Below are positions 6,648 through 11,518 of a stretch of DNA of 11,518 bases, piece by piece. Both the position numbers and the translations under genes were made by a program. Positions within the stretch are counted from its first letter, which is position 1; each line of letters opens with the position of its first letter. The notes under the pieces are model-generated. The model was not told the origin of the DNA and searched no databases. It saw only the letters and a program-made list of their open reading frames with translations. The DNA is from Bacteroidales bacterium UBA3389. Lineage in GTDB: Bacteria; Bacteroidota; Bacteroidia; Bacteroidales; P3. The stretch spans positions 1 through 11,518 of the forward strand of contig DEPP01000093.1 of assembly GCA_002358835.1 (NCBI GenBank), written 5' to 3'.

Positions 6648-7489
6648 TGGAAAGCAAGAAAAAGAAAGATCAATTCGTTGTAGCCTATCTGCCCGATTTG
6701 GATAAAACGCAGGCTTGTTTGGATTATGCCTTGCAGTTTGCCAAGATATTGGACAAAGGTTTGATTCTCTTGCATATTTCCGATGATTCACTAACCCAAA
6801 TCACAACAGAGCAAGCTGAAAAACGCCTTAAAGAAATCAACGAAAGCCTACCTGAAGAAGTGTTTCATTCATACGTTGCACTGAAAGGAAAAAGCGAGAG
6901 TGTTTTGAACGCAATCGGAGAACTTCTTAATGCGGTTTTGACCGTTGTTTGTTGCGATTCGGAGAGTAAAGACAAGAAAAAAGCCGATCATCCGCAGACT
7001 CTTTTGCGAAATCTGGCATCTTCTCGCACTGCATATTTGGTTTGTTCGGCTCAATCCCGCCCGCAAGAGTACGAAAAGGTGGTTTTGACGCTTAATCATT
7101 TGAGTGAAAGCAAAGAAAAAACGCTTTGGGCATCGTATCTCGGTCGTTTTGCACAATCGGACATTGTTTTGTATTATCGTCGCTACAAAGACGAATACTA
7201 TCAAAAGCAATTGAATCTCAATATCGCCTTTGCAAGAAAAATGTTTGCTAAATTCGGTATAGATATTGAAACAAAACATTCGTTGGATACAAAAACCAAA
7301 CTCGACTTGCAGGCGTTGGAATATGCGGAAAAGGAAAACTGCAATCTGATTATTTGTCAGACAACCAAGAATAAAACATTTGTCGATATGCTTACCGGAT
7401 TGGACGAGGTCAAGGTGTTGAAACAAATCAAAAACATACCTATTCTCTTCCTCAATCCGCGTGAGGATTTATTCATACTTTGCGAATGA
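6647..7489 (+). CDS. Tandem universal-stress-protein (UspA-like) domain protein, likely non-nucleotide-binding
   Basis: This 280-residue soluble protein appears to consist of two Usp alpha/beta folds, about 8-135 and 142-272. The first opens with FVVAYLPDLDKTQACLDYA followed by ILDKGLILLHI; the second opens with KVVLTLNHLSESKEKTLWA and ends in a PILFLNP strand. ATP-binding Usp proteins carry G-x2-G-x9-G(S/T) near the end; here the matching part (240-270, around TKNKTFVDMLTGLDE) lacks those glycines, so it probably does not bind ATP in the usual way. The start is GTG, overlapping the rhomboid stop by one base (TAGTG); no better ATG is nearby. Residues 104-114 (DSESKDKKKAD) form a charged loop. 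The family call comes from fold pattern and is moderately secure; a specific role is unknown. Confidence 0.7.
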   Translation: MESKKKKDQFVVAYLPDLDKTQACLDYALQFAKILDKGLILLHISDDSLTQITTEQAEKRLKEINESLPEEVFHSYVALKGKSESVLNAIGELLNAVLTVVCCDSESKDKKKADHPQTLLRNLASSRTAYLVCSAQSRPQEYEKVVLTLNHLSESKEKTLWASYLGRFAQSDIVLYYRRYKDEYYQKQLNLNIAFARKMFAKFGIDIETKHSLDTKTKLDLQALEYAEKENCNLIICQTTKNKTFVDMLTGLDEVKVLKQIKNIPILFLNPREDLFILCE

Positions 7490-7490
7490 T

Positions 7491-7667
7491 ATGATAAAAG
7501 TAATAATCATACTGATAGTTATTTACCTTGTTTTCAGGTTTCTTACAACCTATCTCATTCCTGTAATGACCCAAAAGAATATAAAACGCTATCAGGAGAA
7601 GTTTAAGAAGGAAAACCCAAATATTTTCAAAGATAAGTCGGAGCGAAACGAAGAAAACTCCAAATAA
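7491..7667 (+). CDS. Small single-pass membrane protein (possibly DUF4834-like)
   Basis: The 58-residue protein has one N-terminal membrane helix (about 2-23, from IKVIIILIVIYLVF onward) and a basic, hydrophilic tail (TQKNIKRYQEKFKKENP, then an acidic end). It starts two bases after the stop of the preceding gene and so ends the rhomboid-Usp operon. An upstream in-frame GTG at 7461 would overlap that gene by 29 bases and add ten residues before the membrane helix; the ATG at 7491 fits better. The helix-plus-basic-tail layout recalls short Bacteroidota proteins of the DUF4834 type, but I could not confirm membership. Function unknown. Confidence 0.7.
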   Translation: MIKVIIILIVIYLVFRFLTTYLIPVMTQKNIKRYQEKFKKENPNIFKDKSERNEENSK

Positions 7668-7725
7668 AACAAAGAATTAAATTACTCAAATCAAGTTTCA
7701 CAGCAGTGAATTCAAAAAAAAATAC

Positions 7726-7733
7726 TACCTTTG
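7726..7733 (+). promoter_or_regulatory. Putative -7 box of the kamA-kamB-kamC operon
   Basis: TACCTTTG is a full TAnnTTTG match ending 31 bases before the kamA ATG. No clear TTG lies at the usual distance. Instead, the inverted repeat TTCAC-AGCA-GTGAA (7697-7710) covers the position expected for the -33 element and might be an operator. Confidence 0.6.
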
Positions 7734-7764
7734 CAGAACGAAAAAAAATAACACATATATAGAT

Positions 7765-9015
7765 ATGCAAGTAAACAGAAGAAAAGAGTTGTTTCCTAAC
7801 GTTACTGATGAACAATGGTACGATTGGAAATGGCAGGTTAAAAACAGAGTTGAGACTTTGGATGATTTGAAGAAGTACATCACTCTTACTGCTGAAGAAG
7901 AACAAGGTGTGGCTAACGCTTTGAAGACTTTGCGTATGGCAATCACTCCTTATTATTTATCTTTGATTGATGTAAACAATCCAAACGATCCTGTACGTCG
8001 TCAAGCTATACCTACAGGAGCTGAATTGTACCAATCAGAAGCAGATTTGTTAGACCCATTGCACGAAGATGAAGACTCTCCTGCTCCGGGATTGACACAC
8101 CGTTATCCGGATAGAGTTTTGTTCTTGATAACCGACATGTGCTCAATGTATTGTCGTCATTGCACACGTCGTCGTTTCGCAGGACAAAACGATTGTGAGT
8201 CAACACAAGATCGTATCGATAAATGTATAGAATACATCGCAAAAACACCGCAAGTAAGAGACGTATTGTTGTCAGGTGGTGATGCTTTGATGGTAAGCGA
8301 CAAGATGTTGGAATCTATAATCCAACGTTTGAGAGCTATTCCTCACGTTGAAATCATACGTATCGGCTCAAGAACTCCTGTTGTCTGCCCTATGAGAATC
8401 ACAGATGACTTGGTAAATATGTTAAAGAAGTATCACCCAATTTGGTTGAACACTCACTTTAACCACCCTAACGAATGTACAGCTGATGCCAAAGCAGCAT
8501 GCGAACGTTTGGCTAATGCAGGTATTCCATTGGGTAACCAATCAGTATTGTTGAGAGGAGTTAATGACGATGTTCGCGTATTTAAGAAATTGGTTCACGA
8601 ACTTGTTAAGATGAGAGTAAGACCTTACTACATCTATCAATGCGACCTTTCAATGGGATTGGAACACTTCCGTACCCCTGTGTCAAAAGGAATCGAGATA
8701 ATAGAGAACCTTCGTGGTCATACATCAGGTTACGCTGTTCCTACTTTCGTTGTAGATGCTCCGGGCGGTGGTGGAAAAACTCCTGTAATGCCTCAATACA
8801 TCATATCTCAATCACCAAACAAGGTTGTTTTGAGAAACTTCGAAGGAGTCATAACCACATATTCAGAACCGGCAAATTACGTTCCGGGAGAATGCGATTT
8901 AGACTTCTTGAAAGGCGATGAAATCGTTAATGACGGTGTATCAAAATTGTTACGCGGCGATCAATTATCTATGGAGCCTGCAAAATTGGCACGTCACGAA
9001 AGAAACAAAAAATAA
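7765..9015 (+). CDS. kamA: L-lysine 2,3-aminomutase (KamA), radical SAM and PLP enzyme
   Basis: KamA carries out the first step of lysine fermentation, L-lysine to L-beta-lysine, using a [4Fe-4S] cluster, SAM and PLP. The radical SAM motif CSMYCRHC supplies C126, C130 and C133. The PLP lysine is K338 in PGGGGK (333-338). The substrate-binding aspartates D294 (YQCDLS) and D331 (VVDAPG) correspond to D293 and D330 of the clostridial enzyme. Retention of both separates it from glutamate 2,3-aminomutase, in which I recall these positions being changed. The length of 416 residues equals the clostridial enzyme, against roughly 340 for EpmB, and no epmA gene is near. It has its own promoter and is followed 24 bases later by kamB. 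The catalytic apparatus is intact. The confirmed context is kamB and kamC downstream and kamDE on the opposite strand about 4.4 kb away. Confidence 0.97.
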   Translation: MQVNRRKELFPNVTDEQWYDWKWQVKNRVETLDDLKKYITLTAEEEQGVANALKTLRMAITPYYLSLIDVNNPNDPVRRQAIPTGAELYQSEADLLDPLHEDEDSPAPGLTHRYPDRVLFLITDMCSMYCRHCTRRRFAGQNDCESTQDRIDKCIEYIAKTPQVRDVLLSGGDALMVSDKMLESIIQRLRAIPHVEIIRIGSRTPVVCPMRITDDLVNMLKKYHPIWLNTHFNHPNECTADAKAACERLANAGIPLGNQSVLLRGVNDDVRVFKKLVHELVKMRVRPYYIYQCDLSMGLEHFRTPVSKGIEIIENLRGHTSGYAVPTFVVDAPGGGGKTPVMPQYIISQSPNKVVLRNFEGVITTYSEPANYVPGECDLDFLKGDEIVNDGVSKLLRGDQLSMEPAKLARHERNKK

Positions 9016-9039
9016 AAGCATAAATAAATCGACACAGAT

Positions 9040-10044
9040 ATGCCTTTTGTTGAAAAACTATTAGGATACAAAAGTGTATCTTTTGTCGGTATGGAAAAGA
9101 ATGCGGGGAAGACTCAGACGCTTAACTATGTGCTGAATCGTCTCCGCACTTTTTCTGAACTGAAATTAGCAATCAGTTCAATCGGTATTGATGGTGAACA
9201 GGTGGATCAAGTAACCGAAACCGCAAAACCCGAAATCACCATCTACAAAGGCACAAAGTTTGTGACGGCACAAGCACTCTACAATCAAAAAGAAATCATT
9301 GCCGACATAGAATCGGTAAGCCGTCAAACCACAGCCTTAGGCAGATTGATAACAGCACAAGCCGTATCCGACGGAAAAGTATTGCTTGCAGGGCCAAGTG
9401 GAAGTGAACAACTGAAAAGACTTATCGACACATTATCCGCACAAGTCGATTTATGCCTTATTGACGGTGCATTATCGAGAATGAGTTTCGGTTCTCCATG
9501 TATAACAGATGCAATGATACTTTCAACAGGTGCAGCCGTAAGTGCCTCATTACCCACAATGGTTGCAAAAACCCGTTTCATATATCAGCTTACACAATTG
9601 CCGAAATATCAGGGTGTTGAATCAGAATGCTTAAAGCAAAAGGAGAATGGAATATTTGCACTCTCAGATGGAGAAGTCATAGAATTGGAAATCCCTTCCC
9701 TACTGATGATTGACCGCTACAAAGATAAAATATTTGCATACGGAAAACGCATATACATATCGGGAGTATTGAACGAGAAATTCATGCAGTTTCTTTGCAC
9801 CCAAAAAGAACTCTCATCAACAGACATCATCATCAAAGACTTTACCAAAAATTTTGCTTCCCCCGAAAGCATACATCGATTCTTGCAACGCGGCGGAAGA
9901 TTGAGCGTCCTCCACCCTGCCAACCTGATTGCAATAACGGCAAATCCCATTTCTCCAAGCGGTTACAACTTCAACAATGAACAAATGCTTGAAGCACTTT
10001 CACAAGCCATACCAATGGACATTTACAACATAAAAACATTATAA
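9040..10044 (+). CDS. kamB: KamB, proposed P-loop subunit of the lysine 5,6-aminomutase reactivase
   Basis: The 334-residue protein is recognised mainly by context: in lysine fermenters a gene of this kind precedes the MutS-like kamC, and the pair is named as a reactivase for lysine 5,6-aminomutase. Near the N-terminus, SFVGMEKNAGKTQTL (14-28) is a P-loop-like stretch. K24 and T25 fit Walker A, but the first glycine (G17) is one residue too early for GxxxxGKT. VDLCLIDG (136-143) may act as Walker B, and LLAGPSGS (115-122) is a glycine-rich loop. There are no membrane segments. It lies 24 bases after kamA and 4 bases before kamC, so it is probably co-transcribed with both. A generic P-loop NTPase is the alternative description. 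Its own biochemical role is not known to me. Confidence 0.82.
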   Translation: MPFVEKLLGYKSVSFVGMEKNAGKTQTLNYVLNRLRTFSELKLAISSIGIDGEQVDQVTETAKPEITIYKGTKFVTAQALYNQKEIIADIESVSRQTTALGRLITAQAVSDGKVLLAGPSGSEQLKRLIDTLSAQVDLCLIDGALSRMSFGSPCITDAMILSTGAAVSASLPTMVAKTRFIYQLTQLPKYQGVESECLKQKENGIFALSDGEVIELEIPSLLMIDRYKDKIFAYGKRIYISGVLNEKFMQFLCTQKELSSTDIIIKDFTKNFASPESIHRFLQRGGRLSVLHPANLIAITANPISPSGYNFNNEQMLEALSQAIPMDIYNIKTL

Positions 10045-10048
10045 CACA

Positions 10049-11416
10049 ATGAAATTTCAACAAGCCATTGCCGAATACAAAGCACTGAAAACAATATATT
10101 CGCAAATGAATTTCCAAACCTCAATGGGCAGAAAGCTGCTTTTAGACACAGAATTCTCTCATTCGGAGGCATGGATAAAGCAGCAATGGCAACAGACAGA
10201 AGAATGCACCGAGTTTATCAATGCACAAAACGAACAAAACCTACATAAGTTTTTCTGTCTTTTGAACTCTATTTGTGATATAAACGGAACGGTAAAACTA
10301 ATCGAGCAAGATGGTGTGGCAGACGATGTTGCATTGTTTGAGTTAAAGGTTTTCTGCATCAATATAAAGAAGTTGAAAAAGCAATTTGACTCAACACTTA
10401 TGCCCCTGCCCGATTTGCAGGAAGCAATCGAAATATTGGACCCCGAAGGATTGGAACAACCAAGTTTTCATGTCTATTCGGCATACTCCGAAGAGCTTGC
10501 AAAAGCAAGAAAACGTTGGGAAAAAGCCCGCAATGAGAACCAAGAAGAAGAAAGCCGCATACTATACTTGGAGTGCCTGAAGATAGAAGACCAAATCAGA
10601 GAACGACTCTGCAAAAAACTTTTTGTACAAGTACCCAAGTTGAAACAAGCCCTAAGAAACGTAGCATTGATAGACGTAGCCTTTGCAAAAGCACTTTTAG
10701 CCAAAGAATTAAACCTTCAAAAGGTCGAAATATGCGACCAAAAGCAGATAAGCTACAAGGGAATGTTTCATCCTGTTGTGAAAAAGTTGATGAACGAAAA
10801 ATCAAAACGCTATCAAGATATAGACATCGAAGTCGGAGAAGACGTATTTTTGATAACCGGAGCCAATATGGCAGGAAAAACAATGATACTCAAAACCTTG
10901 GCACTCAATCAACTTATGTTGCAATACGGATTTATGACCTCATGTCAAGAAGGCAAAGTGAGCTTGGTCGAAAGCGTGCAATGCTCTATCGGAGACGGGC
11001 AAAATGAAGAAGAAGGCTTGTCCTCATTTGCTTGGGAGATAAAAACATTGGACAACATCATCAAAACAATGCGTCAAGGTGGCAGACATCTTGTTTTGGT
11101 CGATGAATTAGCCCGCACAACCAACCCTGTGGAAGGACGCAAACTTGTTGAAGGATTTATCAAAGTAAGTTCAAAACAAGACTCTCTCACAGTGGTAACA
11201 ACACACTACTCCAACATAGAAGCACCATGCAAAAACATGCGTGTCAAAGGCTTTATTCACCATAATCTTACTCCGCCAATAGACATCGAACGCATAAGCG
11301 AACACATAGATTACAGCCTTGTAGAAACAGACAATACGGAAGTGCCTACCGAAGCACTGAATCTTTGTCGTCTTTTGGCAATAGACAACGAGTGGATTAA
11401 ACTTTCAGAGCAGTAA
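10049..11416 (+). CDS. kamC: KamC, MutS-type ATPase, proposed lysine 5,6-aminomutase reactivase
   Basis: The 455-residue protein joins an N-terminal helical region (about 1-220, with a charged, probably coiled-coil stretch at 145-192) to a MutS-family ABC ATPase domain (about 235-455). Walker A is GANMAGKT (271-278), the MutS-like signature region is EEGLSSFAWE (321-330), Walker B is LVLVDELAR (348-356, D352 and E353) and the switch histidine is in TTH (384-386). It lacks the mismatch-binding and connector domains of MutS and is about half its length, so it is not a repair protein despite mutL nearby. Position four bases after kamB and in a kamA operon supports the KamC name. The presumed job is ATP-driven release of damaged cobalamin or PLP-locked cofactor from KamDE; this mechanism is inferred by analogy to other B12 enzyme reactivases. 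Confidence 0.88.
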   Translation: MKFQQAIAEYKALKTIYSQMNFQTSMGRKLLLDTEFSHSEAWIKQQWQQTEECTEFINAQNEQNLHKFFCLLNSICDINGTVKLIEQDGVADDVALFELKVFCINIKKLKKQFDSTLMPLPDLQEAIEILDPEGLEQPSFHVYSAYSEELAKARKRWEKARNENQEEESRILYLECLKIEDQIRERLCKKLFVQVPKLKQALRNVALIDVAFAKALLAKELNLQKVEICDQKQISYKGMFHPVVKKLMNEKSKRYQDIDIEVGEDVFLITGANMAGKTMILKTLALNQLMLQYGFMTSCQEGKVSLVESVQCSIGDGQNEEEGLSSFAWEIKTLDNIIKTMRQGGRHLVLVDELARTTNPVEGRKLVEGFIKVSSKQDSLTVVTTHYSNIEAPCKNMRVKGFIHHNLTPPIDIERISEHIDYSLVETDNTEVPTEALNLCRLLAIDNEWIKLSEQ

Positions 11417-11468
11417 TATCAAGAATAAATAAAACGAAACGAAGAATCGTGAAATCGAAATAAATTTG

Positions 11469-11476
11469 TATATTTG
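11469..11476 (+). promoter_or_regulatory. Putative -7 box of the gene starting at 11503
   Basis: TATATTTG matches TAnnTTTG and ends 26 bases before an ATG. No clear -33 TTG is seen. No terminator is visible after kamC, so read-through from the kam operon into the next gene is also possible. Confidence 0.5.
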
Positions 11477-11502
11477 CAAGTTATTTATAAAAACTATAGA
11501 AT

Positions 11503-11518
11503 ATGAAAAAAGCATACG
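11503..11518 (+). CDS. Start of a downstream gene (truncated by window edge)
   Basis: An ATG 86 bases after the kamC stop opens a reading frame beginning MKKAY before the window ends. The phylum-type -7 box at the expected distance supports a real start. Five residues give no identity; the neighbourhood makes a further lysine-fermentation gene possible, but that is only a guess. Confidence 0.5.

Noticed and set aside
6869..7426. Minus-strand 185-codon open frame inside the Usp gene
   Set aside because: It mirrors the codons of the plus-strand gene, gives a cysteine- and phenylalanine-rich protein with no recognisable fold, and has no promoter or neighbours of its own.
7461..7490. GTG at 7461 as start of the 58-residue protein
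   Set aside because: It would overlap the preceding gene by 29 bases. The ATG at 7491 directly precedes the membrane helix and sits two bases after the previous stop.
7765..9015. KamA as glutamate 2,3-aminomutase or EpmB
   Set aside because: Both lysine-specific aspartates (D294, D331) are present, the length equals lysine 2,3-aminomutase, and kamB, kamC, kamD and kamE are nearby.
10049..11416. KamC as a MutS or MutS2 mismatch-repair protein partnering the nearby MutL
   Set aside because: Only the ATPase part is shared. The mismatch-binding, connector and Smr regions are absent, the length is about half, and it is directly linked to kamA and kamB.
1..11518. CRISPR array, insertion sequence, prophage or integrase-bearing island
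   Set aside because: No repeat-spacer pattern, terminal inverted repeats, transposase or integrase is visible. The tRNA end at 1-33 could serve as an integration site, but no second copy of its 3' sequence was noticed in the window.

Overview
The window looks like the chromosome of an anaerobic, amino-acid-fermenting member of the Bacteroidota (Bacteroidales-like). The evidence is an AT-rich sequence with low-GC intergenic spacers, several promoters of the Bacteroidota type (TAnnTTTG at -7, best case with TTTG at -33), mostly absent Shine-Dalgarno sequences, a small membrane gene, mutL and a rhomboid gene in the order I associate with this phylum, and the lysine-to-butyrate/acetate fermentation genes. 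Family assignments rest on motifs and on alignment to remembered proteins; no database search was run.

Layout. Bases 1-106 hold the 3' end of a class II tRNA (probably tRNA-Ser) and its terminator. Bases 107-293 carry nothing I can support apart from a short tandem repeat. A minus-strand operon (3518 down to about 294) has a perfect Bacteroidota promoter, then kamD and kamE (alpha and beta subunits of AdoCbl/PLP-dependent lysine 5,6-aminomutase), a CoA-transferase B subunit, and a strong terminator. From a divergent promoter, a plus-strand housekeeping block follows: a 90-residue membrane protein, then mutL. After a 186-base gap come a rhomboid protease, a degenerate tandem universal-stress protein and a 58-residue membrane protein. 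From 7726 on, a second lysine block holds kamA (lysine 2,3-aminomutase), kamB and kamC (the proposed reactivase pair for lysine 5,6-aminomutase). A new gene starts at 11503 and runs off the window.

How the genes work together. KamA converts L-lysine to L-beta-lysine. KamDE moves the terminal amino group to give 3,5-diaminohexanoate. KamB and KamC are thought to restore KamDE after cofactor damage. The CoA-transferase subunit probably serves the last step, exchanging CoA between butyryl-CoA and acetoacetate. The middle enzymes (Kdd, Kce, Kal), the CoA-transferase A subunit and the butyryl-CoA dehydrogenase/Etf genes are not in the window and presumably lie elsewhere.

The best leads are the poorly characterised KamB/KamC pair (a stand-alone MutS-type ATPase with a partner whose P-loop is off consensus), the split of the lysine genes around mutL, a MutL whose C-terminal endonuclease motif is degenerate, and a change in strand composition between kamA and kamB. 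I do not see a wholly new system; KamB/KamC is the closest to one.
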